Part shown: piece by piece, positions 47,974 to 58,560 of the stretch
Position numbering within the stretch: the stretch's first letter is position 1
Layout: every line of letters starts with the position of its first letter
Origin: Calothrix sp. CSU_2_0
GTDB lineage: Bacteria; Cyanobacteriota; Cyanobacteriia; Cyanobacteriales; Nostocaceae
DNA length: 64,000 nt
Direction of reading: 5' to 3'
NCBI GenBank assembly: GCA_012034595.1
Contig: JAAUPE010000001.1
Location: forward strand, 1-64,000
Program-made: the position numbers and the translations under genes
The notes under the pieces: generated by a model
Seen by the model: only the letters and a program-made list of their open reading frames with translations
What the model was told of the DNA's origin: nothing
Databases searched by the model: none

Positions 47974-50862
47974 TCAAAACTCTCGCGCTAAAGCATCAAC
48001 ACACCTTTCACATAACAACGGATCATCCTTTGATTCCCCCACATAGGTAGAATAATTCCAACAGCGATCGCATTTCTTTCCTTCCGCATCAACTACCCCA
48101 ATTCCCCAATTTTCGCTCAATGAATTGTATTTCAATCCGTCAATTTTTTGCGCTGAATCTAATAGTTCAACTTGGGAAGTAATAAACAAATATCGCAATT
48201 CATCGATACCATTACTATTTCCTTCCATTGTTTTTAAGGAATTTCGTAACGATTCATCAGCTACATACAACAAAACCTTCGCTTCCAAAGACGAACCGAT
48301 CGCTTTATCAACCCGTGCTTGTTCCAACACCTTGTTGACATCGTTACGAAGTTCCCGCAATTTCTCCCAGAAGCTGGCGATTTCGGGATTTTGCCATTTT
48401 GCATCCAAATTCACCCAACCAGCCTCAAAAACCGATTTATAGGGGGTTTCGTAGGGTAAAAACTGCCAGATATCCTCAGCTAAATGACACAAAACAGGTG
48501 CGATCGCTCTCGTCAAATTCTCCAATGCTAAATACAACACCGTTTGAGTGCTGCGACGACGGAAACCATCGGGGGTACTGATGTACAATCTATCTTTGGC
48601 GATGTCGATATAGAAGCTGGATAAATCCACCACACAGAAATTTTGGACTGTTTGGAAAAATCTGAAAAATTGAAAGCTTTCAAATGCGTCTGTAACTTCG
48701 TTGAATACCTCCGTCATTCGATGCAGCATATATTTATCGACTGCGGGTAATTTGTCGTAGGGAACTGCATGTTTTTCCGGGTCAAAATCGTGTAAATTCC
48801 CCAATAAAACCCGTGCTGTATTCCGGATTTTCCCACGAATATCTCCCAATTGCTTGAGGACATTTTTACCGATACGTTGGTCATTGGTATAGTCCACCGA
48901 AGATACCCACAACCGCAACACATCTGCACCGTAGGGAGGTTCTTCTTTTTGATTTTTCCCACCTTCAATTACGGAATTTGGATCGAGGACATTCCCCAAG
49001 GATTTACTCATTTTGAACCCTTTTTCGTCGAGGGTAAATCCATGAGTCAACACCGTTTTATATGGCGCACAATCGTTTACAGCTACACTGGTAAGTAAAC
49101 TCGATTGGAACCATCCCCGATGTTGATCTGAACCTTCCAAATAGATATCTACTGGGTACTTTTCTAACTCGGAACGCTGTTGTACCACTGAAGCCCACGA
49201 CGAACCGGAATCAAACCACACATCCATCGTATCAAAACCTTGGCGATACTTGCGTCCATTATTGCGGTACTGTTCCGGTAGCAATTCCTCCACCGACATT
49301 TCCCACCAAGCATCGGAACCTTTTTCCGCAAAGATATCCCGAATCCGGTTGATGGTTTCCTCCGTCATCAAGGGTTCGTTGGTTTCCTCATCGTAAAATA
49401 CGGGAATCGGTACACCCCAACTACGCTGACGGGAGATACACCAATCCGAGCGATCGCTTACCATTGGGGTAATGCGATTTACCCCCTGTGTGGGTATCCA
49501 ACGCACCTCAGAGATGGCATTAAGAGCGCGATCGCGGAATCCTTCAACCGAGGCAAACCACTGTTCGGTAGCTCTAAAAATCGTCGGTTTTTTGGTTCTC
49601 CAATCGTAAGGGTATTTGTGTTGATAGGGTTCCTCTTTCAATAAAGCACCAACTTCTGCGATCGCATCAATCACCGCTTTATTACCATCACCCAACACAT
49701 TCAAACCCGCAAATTTTCCCGCTTCCTCAGTAAAATTCCCCCCATCATCCACAGGAGACAGAATCGGCAAACCATACTTCTGCCCAGTGATGTAGTCTTC
49801 TTGACCATGACCAGGAGCAGTATGTACCAAGCCTGTACCGCTCTCAGTCGTAATATAATCACCACCAATCACGATTTTACTTTCACGGTCAAATAAAGGA
49901 TGTCTGTAAGTAGAATGTTCTAAATCTTTCCCCTTCAATGTGGTTTTTACTTGCATAACCACATCAAATTTTTCAGCTAGAGATTCCACCAAATCCCTTG
50001 CTACAATCAGATATTTAAACTTAATTCCACTTTGCGTCTCTGCATCTTTACCCAAGACTTCCACCACACTATAATCCAACTCAGGATTCACCGCCACAGC
50101 CAAATTTGCCGGAATCGTCCAAGGAGTCGTCGTCCAAATCGCCACACCCAAATCGGGCAGATATTCCCCCACAGCAGATTTTGCAGCATCCACCAAACTT
50201 ACCATTGGAAAAGCCGCATACATACTCCGGGAAGTATGACCTTCTGGATATTCTAACTCAGCTTCAGCCAAAGCAGTGCGCGAACTTGGACTCCAGTTAA
50301 CAGGTTTCAAACCGCGATAAATATATCCTTTCAAAAACATTTGCCCAAAAACTTCGATTTGAGCAGCTTCATATTCCGGTGTCATGGTTAAATAGGGATG
50401 TTCCCAATCACCCCAAACACCATATCGTTTAAAACTTGTGCGCTGCCCGTCAACCGCTTCCAATGCAAAACTCTTTGCCTTTTGCCGCAACTTAATCGAT
50501 GTCAAATCTTGCCGTTCTGCCTGCTTCATATTTTGCAGAACCTTCAACTCGATCGGCAAACCGTGGCAATCCCAACCCGGTACATAGCGAACCTTCCTAC
50601 CTTGCAAAAGTTGGTAACGGTTAATAATATCTTTGAGGATTTTATTTAAAGCATGACCAATATGCAGTGAACCATTTGCGTAGGGTGGTCCATCATGTAG
50701 TATAAATATATCGCCAGGATTTTCTTGAGAAAGGCGATCGTATATCTTATTTTCTTCCCAAAAGCTTTGTATTTCTGGCTCACGCTTGACTGCGTTAGCT
50801 CGCATGTCGAATTTCGTCTGGGGAAGATTGACTGTATCTTTGTAAGTTTTAGCTTCTGTCAC
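47974..50862 (-). CDS. ileS: Isoleucyl-tRNA synthetase
   Basis: Class I synthetase charging tRNA-Ile. The 962-aa protein has HIGHALNKILKD, the editing domain with WTTTPWTIPAN and GTGLVHTAPGHGQEDY, VNWSPSSRTALAEAELEY, KMSKSLGNV for ATP binding, an anticodon-binding helical region and the C-terminal zinc ribbon CDRCWNYSTYV ... CERC. Length is standard. Its last 30 codons, stop and terminator are duplicated in the adjacent accessory region. The start at 50862 is the first Met and is followed by the typical KFDMRANAVKREPEIQ segment. Confidence 0.98.
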   Translation of the reverse strand: MTEAKTYKDTVNLPQTKFDMRANAVKREPEIQSFWEENKIYDRLSQENPGDIFILHDGPPYANGSLHIGHALNKILKDIINRYQLLQGRKVRYVPGWDCHGLPIELKVLQNMKQAERQDLTSIKLRQKAKSFALEAVDGQRTSFKRYGVWGDWEHPYLTMTPEYEAAQIEVFGQMFLKGYIYRGLKPVNWSPSSRTALAEAELEYPEGHTSRSMYAAFPMVSLVDAAKSAVGEYLPDLGVAIWTTTPWTIPANLAVAVNPELDYSVVEVLGKDAETQSGIKFKYLIVARDLVESLAEKFDVVMQVKTTLKGKDLEHSTYRHPLFDRESKIVIGGDYITTESGTGLVHTAPGHGQEDYITGQKYGLPILSPVDDGGNFTEEAGKFAGLNVLGDGNKAVIDAIAEVGALLKEEPYQHKYPYDWRTKKPTIFRATEQWFASVEGFRDRALNAISEVRWIPTQGVNRITPMVSDRSDWCISRQRSWGVPIPVFYDEETNEPLMTEETINRIRDIFAEKGSDAWWEMSVEELLPEQYRNNGRKYRQGFDTMDVWFDSGSSWASVVQQRSELEKYPVDIYLEGSDQHRGWFQSSLLTSVAVNDCAPYKTVLTHGFTLDEKGFKMSKSLGNVLDPNSVIEGGKNQKEEPPYGADVLRLWVSSVDYTNDQRIGKNVLKQLGDIRGKIRNTARVLLGNLHDFDPEKHAVPYDKLPAVDKYMLHRMTEVFNEVTDAFESFQFFRFFQTVQNFCVVDLSSFYIDIAKDRLYISTPDGFRRRSTQTVLYLALENLTRAIAPVLCHLAEDIWQFLPYETPYKSVFEAGWVNLDAKWQNPEIASFWEKLRELRNDVNKVLEQARVDKAIGSSLEAKVLLYVADESLRNSLKTMEGNSNGIDELRYLFITSQVELLDSAQKIDGLKYNSLSENWGIGVVDAEGKKCDRCWNYSTYVGESKDDPLLCERCVDALAREF

Positions 50863-51027
50863 AGCACTGATTGGTTAAGGAATATAAGGTCAGATTTTCA
50901 CTATTATCCGTGAGAAGTTGAGCAGTGGGGAATATTGTTATGGAAATCATAATAGTCATGGTAGTTTCCTCGTGTATGTCTTTTGTATTATTAGTGTAGC
51001 ATCAGATTGAAGTTAGGCAAACCTGCG

Positions 51028-51054
51028 ATATCCCCGACTTCTAGTCGGGGATAT
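51028..51054 (-). terminator. Terminator-like hairpin after the kinase-WD40 gene
   Basis: Perfect 11-bp stem ATATCCCCGAC/GTCGGGGATAT with a 5-base loop about 50 bases past the stop of the kinase-WD40 gene. No strong T-run follows. Confidence 0.55.
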
Positions 51055-51103
51055 TGAACCCATGCATGCGATCGCTCCAAATAACTTGATATTTTCAGCA
51101 ATA

Positions 51104-52951
51104 CTAACTTCCAAATTCTAGCTTGCAAATTTTAATTGTTTTATCTTGACTACCGCTAGCAATAATTGGCATGTCAGATTGGGTATTAAAGTTAGCCGCA
51201 ATAGCCATCACCGAATCTTCATGCTCACAAACTATGATGATTTCTTCATGATTACTAACTCGCCAAATTTTAATGGTTTTATCTTTACTGCTACTTATCA
51301 AAAATTCCCCTGTCAAATCAAATATTAACCCAGTTACAGACCAAGAATGTCCTGAAAGTGTAGCAATTTCTCGACCTGTTTTTACTTCCCACAATTTAAT
51401 TGTATTATCATCGCTACCTGTCGCCAAAATTTCACCATTTGGGCTAAATGCTACCGTTAAAACTGCCCATGTATGTCCTGATAGGATTGATGCTGGATTG
51501 TAGTGAATTTCTGCTTCACTTGATAATGCTTGTTCTAATTTCCATATACAAACTGTCTTATCAAAACTTGCACTCGCGACATACAAACCATCTGGACTCA
51601 AAGCCACTGCACTTACTTGTTGTTTATGTCCAGTTAAAGTGTTAATCTCTTTACCATTTTCCACATCCCAAATCTTAACTGTTTTATCCCAACTTCCACT
51701 CACAAGATATTTTGTATCAGGGCTAAATACAACAGATTTTACAGCTTTTGTATGTCCAATAAGTGTAATTACTTCCTGATAATTATGAGCATCCCATAAT
51801 TTAATTGTTTTATCATTACTTGCCGATGCTAATATTTTTCCATCTTGACTATAACAGATAGATTCGACCGCTTGTAAATGTCCGGGGATAGTTTTTAAAA
51901 CCTGATTTGTTTGTAAATCCCAGAGATAAATATTTTTATTATTATGACCGCTAGCTAATATCTGATTATGGGGATGAATAGCAACTGTATTTACTTCCGA
52001 GGCAAGACTAATTTGTGATGTGAGAGTATGTAAACTAGCTAATTTAGGATATTCATTATTTTGGGTTTGAGATTTAAATTTAAACTTTGATTTAACACTT
52101 ACAGAAGAAATTCCCATTGCTTCCATAACATCCTGTGCTGAATGAAAACGGTAATTTATATCTTTGTCAATTAATCGATCGAGAATATTCCCTATGCGTT
52201 CGCCAATCTGAGTTTGTAAATAATCACGCCAAACCCATTTATTGTTAGCAGAATCAAATAAATAAAATGGTGATACTTGAGTTAATAAATAAATACAACT
52301 AACCCCTAAGCTATAAAGGTCACTACTAAATATCGGCTGAGTATTTAATTGTTCTGGTGCAATATATTCGGGATTACCTGTAATAACTTTATTACCTATA
52401 AACAAATGATTCTTATCATAAATACGAGCCGATGCAAAATCAACTAAAATAAATTTTTGCTGCGGAGAATTAGGATTATAGATAATATTACTAGGCTTAA
52501 TATCGCAATGAATTAAATTGTAGCTATGCAGTAAATTAATCGCAGGTAAAATATCAGTTAATAACTGCCATACTTGAATCTCAGTTAATTTTCCATGCTC
52601 TGATAATAGTTTATTTAAATTTTTCCCTTCAACATATTCAAATATCAAGTAAATATAATTCTCTTCCAAATGAGAACTCAGCAACTTTGGAAATAAAGAA
52701 TATTTTTCTAATTGCTGCAATAAAATTATTTTTCGATCTAAATTTTGACTTTCCCCTAACTGCGATGCATCAAGGATGCCGCTTTGCGATCGCAATCTTA
52801 TTTTCTGAACTACGCAAGCTACAAAAGGGTAGTCTTTTTCATCGACAGCTATAAATGTTTGCGTAAATTCACTATTACCAATTAATTGTATTAGTCTATA
52901 AGCAGGTTCTAGAAACATAGGCAAGACGACTTCACGATTGATTATTTGCAT
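51104..52951 (-). CDS. Ser/Thr kinase fused to WD40 repeats
   Basis: A 615-aa signalling protein. The N-terminal 280 residues are a Hanks-type kinase with changed catalytic elements: HCDIKPSNIIY instead of HRD, VDFASARIYD in place of DFG, and GNPEYIAPEQL. The Gly loop is poorly kept (LIGNSEFTQTFIAV). The C-terminal part has seven WD40 repeats, each with the GH ... SPDG ... D-TIKLWD pattern (LWDLQTNQVLKTIPGHLQAV, KLWDAHNYQEVITLIGHTKA, KIWDVENGKEINTLTGHKQQ). The Met at 12 (52918) could be the real start. Possibly a pseudokinase or weak kinase on a beta-propeller scaffold. Confidence 0.9.
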   Translation of the reverse strand: MQIINREVVLPMFLEPAYRLIQLIGNSEFTQTFIAVDEKDYPFVACVVQKIRLRSQSGILDASQLGESQNLDRKIILLQQLEKYSLFPKLLSSHLEENYIYLIFEYVEGKNLNKLLSEHGKLTEIQVWQLLTDILPAINLLHSYNLIHCDIKPSNIIYNPNSPQQKFILVDFASARIYDKNHLFIGNKVITGNPEYIAPEQLNTQPIFSSDLYSLGVSCIYLLTQVSPFYLFDSANNKWVWRDYLQTQIGERIGNILDRLIDKDINYRFHSAQDVMEAMGISSVSVKSKFKFKSQTQNNEYPKLASLHTLTSQISLASEVNTVAIHPHNQILASGHNNKNIYLWDLQTNQVLKTIPGHLQAVESICYSQDGKILASASNDKTIKLWDAHNYQEVITLIGHTKAVKSVVFSPDTKYLVSGSWDKTVKIWDVENGKEINTLTGHKQQVSAVALSPDGLYVASASFDKTVCIWKLEQALSSEAEIHYNPASILSGHTWAVLTVAFSPNGEILATGSDDNTIKLWEVKTGREIATLSGHSWSVTGLIFDLTGEFLISSSKDKTIKIWRVSNHEEIIIVCEHEDSVMAIAANFNTQSDMPIIASGSQDKTIKICKLEFGS

Positions 52952-53116
52952 TTTCTGGCTCGGTGTAATTAGCTGGATATTGCTTTGTTCTATTATTCTC
53001 CTGCAAAATAAATTTTAATTGGGGAATGTTAGAAAAAATTGATATTAAATATGGGAAGACACGCGAAATATAAAGAGAGACGCGATATATCGCGTCTCTA
53101 CATAAAAATGCTAAAT

Positions 53117-55258
53117 TTATTGTTCTGGTTTATCTGTTGGTGACTCAATATTTATCTGTGCATGACCATTTTGTTTTGGTAAAGCCATATTTACCGGAAC
53201 CCTGGGATATATGGGTTGATTAACACCATTTGTCGTGCCATTTTGTTTGCTGCTGGTTTGGTTCCACAAAATCATCGATAGCAACCCATCAACCAACCCA
53301 TTGGCATTACCACCACTACCACCACCAACAAGAATATCAGGGATGAGACGCACATTGCGATCGCCCACAATTTGCATCATCTGCATGGCAGTGTAACCAT
53401 TTTCTCCCAAAGCTTGGACACCAGCGAGGTAGGTTTCAGCTTTCGCATTACCCATCGCTCGAATACCTTCCGCTTCCCCAATCGCTTTTAACTTGATTGA
53501 TTCCGCTTCCCCAGTTGCTTCTTGAATGCGAGAATTAGCATCTAACTCGGCAATTTTTACACCTTGCTCCGATTTCACTAACTCCTGTTGAATCTCAGCT
53601 AACGCAGTTTCCCGTACCAACTGCTGACGCTGGGTTTGAGCCATTTGCTGAACTTCGTAGGTTTTCTTTTGCTCCTCAGCAATTTTACGGTCAGTCAAGG
53701 TATGCATTAATTCTTCAGGTGGAGTAATCAAGCCAATCAAAGAATCCACAGCTTGGACATCGTAAGCACGTAACGCAGACTTAACATATTCCGACGCTTC
53801 CACTTGGCGATCGCTTCTGGCAGTCAAAAAGTCTAAAATAGTATATTCCTGTGCTGAGTTGCGGAAATAATTACCCACAATTGGACGCAAAACTTGGTCT
53901 ATGACATTTTGCATCGAACCCAAACGGGAAATAACCTTTGGTGCATCCAATGCACCGATATGGATAATTTGAAATATTTCTAAATCAAAGCTAAAACCAT
54001 CAAACGACAGCAACTTCAAAGCCTTCAGATTGCTATCATAACCATGTTGACCAGTAATTCTGTCGGTAAAATTCAAAACAATGTTAGTCGTCGGTACTAA
54101 TTCAACCTTCATCACCTCAGTATTCAGGGGGTGTTTACCTGGGTACAAAGGTTCTACCCACACACCCTTATGTCCCTGATTTACCAAACTACCGTGGGTA
54201 AAAGCCGCACCACTGACATCTTCCTGTTCTTTCCCCACAAACGAAATTACCACACCCACATAACCAATGGGGATTTCCGTCATCGGTACTTGTTGAATAT
54301 TCACCAACCACGGGTTCAAGTTCCAAGAACCCGATAACAACACTTGTTCTTGTAAACCTCTTTGCCCTCCAGCATCAAGGAATTTTTGACCATTTTGGAA
54401 ATTATCATGTCCCCCAGTACTACGTCCAGCAATTTCACCCGCAGCAATCGGAGAACCATCCAAAGTGGTAATAATACCAACCTTATCCGCAGCAATTTGA
54501 TGTACCTGTAACTGTTCGTGAGTCATCCCATGCTGACTAGCGGTAGCTGCTGTAATTACCTTAAACAAAGCCGTATTAATCCGGTAAGTACCTGCGGTAA
54601 GAAAACCAATTTGTCGTCCCTTTTCTCCACCGTTGGTTAAAAACTTCCGAGCATCTTGGTAATTATCGCACTCGACAATTTTACCCAAAATCCGCTCTGG
54701 GGGAATCGACGCACCATCCGCAGCGACAATCAAGGCAATTTCACCTTGAGGAACCATTACCACAGGTTCTTTTTTAACAGCAAACTGCCAAGGGAAATAA
54801 CCCCAATACCAACCAGGAGCCAGGGTATCAGCTTGCAGTCCAGCTTCTCCATTCAGAGCAATTAATCGGCTTGCGGGTAAACCCTTACCCGACAAAGCAA
54901 ACTTTTTAACAATAATTCCAACTTCCCGCTCTCCAATGACCACCAATCCACCAAAAAAGAGGGGGACGAAGATAACAAAACCACCGATTATAACAATGGG
55001 AATCAAACCCCAAGGTTGGGTTTGTGCTGTAATTGCGGAAATATGGGTGGGTACTTGGGCAATTACAGCTTTAGTTTGCAAAACTTGAGCAGAACTTGCT
55101 AGCTGAGTATAGTTAGTTTTGATGGGACTAGCATTCGCTGACGACTGTACGTTTCCTGCTAATGCTAAACTGGCAAAAGCCGATGCAGCTAAAATAAAAA
55201 TCTTATTTGATGACTGATTAAATTTGCGACGAATTGAAGGAATCTTCACAGCTTTCAT
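53117..55258 (-). CDS. SPFH/Band 7 (flotillin-like) membrane protein
   Basis: A large flotillin-type scaffold. From the ATG at 55258 (MKAVKIPSIRRKFNQSS) it has a signal-anchor-like helix (ILAASAFASLALAGNVQ), a second membrane helix (GLIPIVIIGGFVIFVPLF) at about residue 87, followed by GGLVVIGEREVGIIVKKFAL and the SPFH domain to about 500. A long coiled-coil region rich in Gln/Glu follows (KIAEEQKKTYEVQQMAQTQR, AEAESIKLKAIGEAEGIRA-type repeats). The C-terminus is Gly/Asn/Pro-rich. SPFH proteins organise membrane microdomains; the long extra segment between helices and SPFH is unusual. Confidence 0.88.
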   Translation of the reverse strand: MKAVKIPSIRRKFNQSSNKIFILAASAFASLALAGNVQSSANASPIKTNYTQLASSAQVLQTKAVIAQVPTHISAITAQTQPWGLIPIVIIGGFVIFVPLFFGGLVVIGEREVGIIVKKFALSGKGLPASRLIALNGEAGLQADTLAPGWYWGYFPWQFAVKKEPVVMVPQGEIALIVAADGASIPPERILGKIVECDNYQDARKFLTNGGEKGRQIGFLTAGTYRINTALFKVITAATASQHGMTHEQLQVHQIAADKVGIITTLDGSPIAAGEIAGRSTGGHDNFQNGQKFLDAGGQRGLQEQVLLSGSWNLNPWLVNIQQVPMTEIPIGYVGVVISFVGKEQEDVSGAAFTHGSLVNQGHKGVWVEPLYPGKHPLNTEVMKVELVPTTNIVLNFTDRITGQHGYDSNLKALKLLSFDGFSFDLEIFQIIHIGALDAPKVISRLGSMQNVIDQVLRPIVGNYFRNSAQEYTILDFLTARSDRQVEASEYVKSALRAYDVQAVDSLIGLITPPEELMHTLTDRKIAEEQKKTYEVQQMAQTQRQQLVRETALAEIQQELVKSEQGVKIAELDANSRIQEATGEAESIKLKAIGEAEGIRAMGNAKAETYLAGVQALGENGYTAMQMMQIVGDRNVRLIPDILVGGGSGGNANGLVDGLLSMILWNQTSSKQNGTTNGVNQPIYPRVPVNMALPKQNGHAQINIESPTDKPEQ

Positions 55259-55438
55259 AGATTTTGCCTCTCCAGGCAAGAATTTCAAGCCTAATTTAAC
55301 CTATGACTTCATTTCCTCCCGGAAGGATTTCGGAAAACTGTTGTAATTTAATTTTTTCCACAGATTTCTAGATGTTCCTGTTGCACTTGAGCGATCGCAC
55401 AGCAACCCAAATCCTCAAAAAACTCTCTTTCTGCCACG

Positions 55439-55660
55439 ATGGTACAAAGCAGATGCCATTCCCGCAATGCATGTCATCATCAGTACTTGCTAGTTCATAC
55501 TTTCGATCGCTTAACAGAATCCGAACAACAAGAAATTGCCCTAGAAATTCTGAAGCGAGTATCTAATTTGAATCTGCCACCATTATCTGATGACAAGTTA
55601 GTATTAAGTGCTGAAGTGCTTTTTATAGAACTGGATCGACAAGAAGTCAATTATGAGTAG
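55439..55660 (+). pseudogene. MazE-type antitoxin gene, N-terminus altered
   Basis: Codons from about 22 onward (FDRLTESEQQEIALEILKRV and SDDKLVLSAEVLFIELDRQE) match antitoxins that accompany MazF/PemK toxins in cyanobacteria. The first 20 codons (MVQSRCHSRNACHHQYLL) do not match and follow a HIP1-rich stretch, so the original 5' end seems lost. It overlaps the toxin start by 8 bases, the usual arrangement. Confidence 0.5.
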
Positions 55661-55904
55661 TCCAGAACGTGGTGAGATTTGGCTCGTGGATTTAGGTTAT
55701 GTCGCAAAAGTCAGACCTTGCTTAGTTATACTAAAAACGGCTTGGAGTTTGGCTTTTAAACGCGGAGGTTCACAGAGTGAAACGCTTTCGTTACGCAGAG
55801 AGAATAAAATATTATTCAGGTTTTCCCGTTTAGGGAGAAAGCGGGTTTCTATGATTAGCCATACTAATTGGAGATTTTCTGTGGGGGAGAAACCCACTTT
55901 CTGA
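55653..55904 (+). pseudogene. MazF/PemK toxin gene, disrupted
   Basis: Only the first 27 codons (MSSPERGEIWLVDLGYVAKV, RPCLVI) belong to the MazF RNase fold. From about 55735 the sequence changes into an interspersed repeat (AACGCGGAGGTTCACAGAG type) and non-coding sequence, and the frame ends without the rest of the toxin. The toxin is certainly inactive. Confidence 0.7.
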
Positions 55905-56050
55905 GGATTCTCATGCTAATTGGAGATTTAGTAAAACGATAATTTGCAATGCATTATACTCACTTTTACATTAAAATGAAATCTCATATACAGAAATAAA
56001 GCGTTAATTTAGTTATCGCGTGAGGTTTATCTGTGCGATCGCGTTCCCCC

Positions 56051-57931
56051 ATGAGTCCCACCCAAATCCAAGATTTATCCAAGTCGAGCATTGTTTCCAT
56101 TCCTAAAGGTGTAAAACCACAACGTGCATCCGGTGGTTTTGCATTGATTGATAGTTTGCAACGTCATGGTGTCGATTGTATTTTCGGCTATCCTGGTGGT
56201 GCTATTTTACCTATTTATGATGATTTATATAAAGTTGAAGCATCTGGAAGTCTAATTCAGCACATCCTCGTTCGGCACGAACAAGGCGCTGCCCATGCTG
56301 CTGACGGTTATGCCCGTGCAACTGGTAAAGTAGGTGTGTGTTTTGGAACTTCGGGACCAGGAGCGACGAATTTGGTCACAGGTATTGCTACCGCTTACAT
56401 GGATTCGATTCCGATGATTATAGTCACCGGACAAGTTCCTCGACCAGCAATTGGTACTGATGCGTTTCAGGAAACCGATATTTACGGCATTACTTTACCA
56501 ATAGTCAAACATTCCTACCTGATTCGCGATACAGCAGACATTGCTCGGATAGTCGCAGAAGCATTTTACATTGCTAGCACGGGCAGACCAGGACCTGTGT
56601 TAATTGATGTTCCCAAAGATGTAGCATTGGAAGAATTTGATTATATCCCTATAGAACCGGGGACAGTGAAATTACCCGGATATCGTCCCACAGTCAAGGG
56701 AAATCCCCGGCAAATCAACGCCGCAATTAACTTGATTCGCGAGAGTCGCCGTCCATTATTATACGTTGGTGGTGGCGCGATCGCATCTGGTTCCCACGAA
56801 GAAGTTCGACAATTAGCGGAATTATTCAATATTCCTGTAACTACCACTTTGATGGGTATTGGAGCTTTTGACGAGCATCATCCCCTTGCTGTCGGAATGT
56901 TAGGAATGCACGGTACTGCTTACGCAAACTTCGCTGTCACCGATTGCGATTTATTAATTTGCGTTGGGGCTAGATTCGACGATCGCGTTACCGGGAAACT
57001 CGATGAATTCGCAAACCGTGCTAAAGTCATCCACATCGATATTGACCCCGCAGAAGTCGGCAAAAATCGCGTTCCTGATGTCCCCATCGTTGGTGATGTC
57101 CGCAAAGTCCTAAAAGACTTGTTGAAACGATGTAAGGAAGAAGGAGTCAAAGAATCGAACAAACAAACCCACGAATGGTTAAGCTTAATTAATCGTTGGA
57201 AAGAAGATTACCCCCTAGAAGTTCCCCACCATCCCGACAGCATTTCCCCCCAAGAAACCATAGTCGAAGTCAGTCATCAAGCACCAAACGCTTTCTACAC
57301 AACCGATGTCGGACAACATCAAATGTGGGCAGCACAATTCCTCAAAAATGGTCCCCGTCGTTGGATTTCCAGCGCTGGTTTGGGAACAATGGGTTTTGGT
57401 GTACCCGCAGCAATGGGAGTACAAGCAGCATTCCCCGACGAACAAGTAATTTGTATCAGTGGTGATGCCAGCTTCCAAATGTGTCTGCAAGAGTTGGGAA
57501 CATTATCACAGTACGGTTTAAAAGTCAAGACAATGATTTTAAACAACGGCTGGCAAGGAATGGTGCGACAATGGCAGCAAGCATTTTACGGTGAACGCTA
57601 TTCCTCCTCGAATATGGAAGTAGGAATGCCCGATATTAAATTGCTGTGTCAGGCATATGGGATTAAGGGTATGGTAGTTGAGAAGAGGGAAGAATTAGCC
57701 GATGCGATCGCAGAAATGCTTGCTCATGATGGTCCCGTTGTCATGGATATTCGTGTCACCAAGGATGAGAATTGCTATCCGATGGTTGCACCAGGAAAGA
57801 ACAATTCCCAAATGATTGGTTTACCCAAGCAATTACCAAAAGCTGATATTCAGCCAGTTTTTTGTAGTAATTGCGGTGCAAAAAATTTAATGACCAATAA
57901 TTTCTGTCCAGAATGTGGGACGAAATTGTAG
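56051..57931 (+). CDS. ilvB: Acetolactate synthase large subunit with C-terminal zinc ribbon
   Basis: IlvB condenses pyruvate in valine/leucine synthesis (and 2-ketobutyrate for isoleucine). ThDP signatures: [90 protein letters not shown] and [12 protein letters not shown]. The ATG at 56051 ([11 protein letters not shown]) is preferred over a GTG at 56033. The last 30 residues [20 protein letters not shown] are a four-cysteine zinc ribbon added to the normal enzyme end. The small subunit gene ilvN is not adjacent. Confidence 0.95.
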   Translation: MSPTQIQDLSKSSIVSIPKGVKPQRASGGFALIDSLQRHGVDCIFGYPGGAILPIYDDLYKVEASGSLIQHILVRHEQGAAHAADGYARATGKVGVCFGTSGPGATNLVTGIATAYMDSIPMIIVTGQVPRPAIGTDAFQETDIYGITLPIVKHSYLIRDTADIARIVAEAFYIASTGRPGPVLIDVPKDVALEEFDYIPIEPGTVKLPGYRPTVKGNPRQINAAINLIRESRRPLLYVGGGAIASGSHEEVRQLAELFNIPVTTTLMGIGAFDEHHPLAVGMLGMHGTAYANFAVTDCDLLICVGARFDDRVTGKLDEFANRAKVIHIDIDPAEVGKNRVPDVPIVGDVRKVLKDLLKRCKEEGVKESNKQTHEWLSLINRWKEDYPLEVPHHPDSISPQETIVEVSHQAPNAFYTTDVGQHQMWAAQFLKNGPRRWISSAGLGTMGFGVPAAMGVQAAFPDEQVICISGDASFQMCLQELGTLSQYGLKVKTMILNNGWQGMVRQWQQAFYGERYSSSNMEVGMPDIKLLCQAYGIKGMVVEKREELADAIAEMLAHDGPVVMDIRVTKDENCYPMVAPGKNNSQMIGLPKQLPKADIQPVFCSNCGAKNLMTNNFCPECGTKL

Positions 57932-57974
57932 TTGATTATTTGCAACTGTGAGTAAGGAAAGAAATTTGTTGTAG

Positions 57975-57993
57975 GGATGGGGTATCCCCATCC
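57975..57993 (+). terminator. Hairpin after ilvB
   Basis: Perfect stem GGATGGGG/CCCCATCC with a 3-base loop, about 45 bases past the ilvB stop. A T-run is missing, so it may be an interspersed repeat acting as a weak terminator. Confidence 0.5.
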
Positions 57994-58306
57994 TTACGAA
58001 TAATCCAAACGAATAATCCAATTTCTCACTATCAAAAAAGCTAATAATTAACTTTTATCTCAGCAGCATCAAACTACGTCAGTTGATGGTAAAATAATAA
58101 TTAAAACAAATATACACCTAAATCTGCGTTTAAAATCAAAACCTCAAGCCATTTTTAGTTTTAACAATTTTTAGTTTTAACAACAATAAAACAGCGATCG
58201 CGAAGCGGTATCCTTGATAAATCGCGAAGCGGCATCCTTGATGCATCGCAACCTCAACTGCATTCTTGTCTGTGCGAACATAGAAAATAGTCCAGAGGCA
58301 AAGCCG
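57994..58306. other. Non-coding spacer with CGAAGCGG repeats
   Basis: About 310 bases without a gene. The part at 58195-58250 is a tandem of GCGATCGCGAAGCGGTATCC and ATCGCGAAGCGGCATCC units ending ATCCTTGAT, an interspersed repeat that would extend the next gene spuriously. Confidence 0.55.
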
Positions 58307-58480
58307 ATGAATATTGAAACAGCCACAAAGAACTACATTGAAAACAAGCAAGTAAGGCATAAAAGTCTGGGACTGATGCTCATTGTCGATTTATATCCAT
58401 CCCGAATTGACAGCGTGCGAGTTAAACTTCCCAATGGAGTAGAGATGGATTGTCAATTAAATTTTCTAGACTCGGTGTAG
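58307..58480 (+). CDS. Small hypothetical protein, 57 aa
   Basis: From the ATG at 58307 (MNIETATKNYIENKQVRHKS) the product is 57 aa, with a strand-rich second half (LGLMLIVDLYPSRIDSVRVK). Upstream in-frame codons are repeat-derived. No family recognised. It is followed by a hairpin at 58505-58523 that could end transcription. Confidence 0.5.
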   Translation: MNIETATKNYIENKQVRHKSLGLMLIVDLYPSRIDSVRVKLPNGVEMDCQLNFLDSV

Positions 58481-58504
58481 TTAATTAAATAATATCATTC
58501 GTCG

Positions 58505-58523
58505 GGGTGGGTTTTCCCGCCCT
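58505..58523. terminator. Hairpin after the 57-aa gene
   Basis: GGGTGGG-TTTTC-CCGCCC, one G-U pair, resembling the unit at 25099-25115. It lies about 25 bases past the stop. Confidence 0.4.
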
Positions 58524-58560
58524 TGATATTGCGATCGGATAATTTATTTTTTGGCATTCC

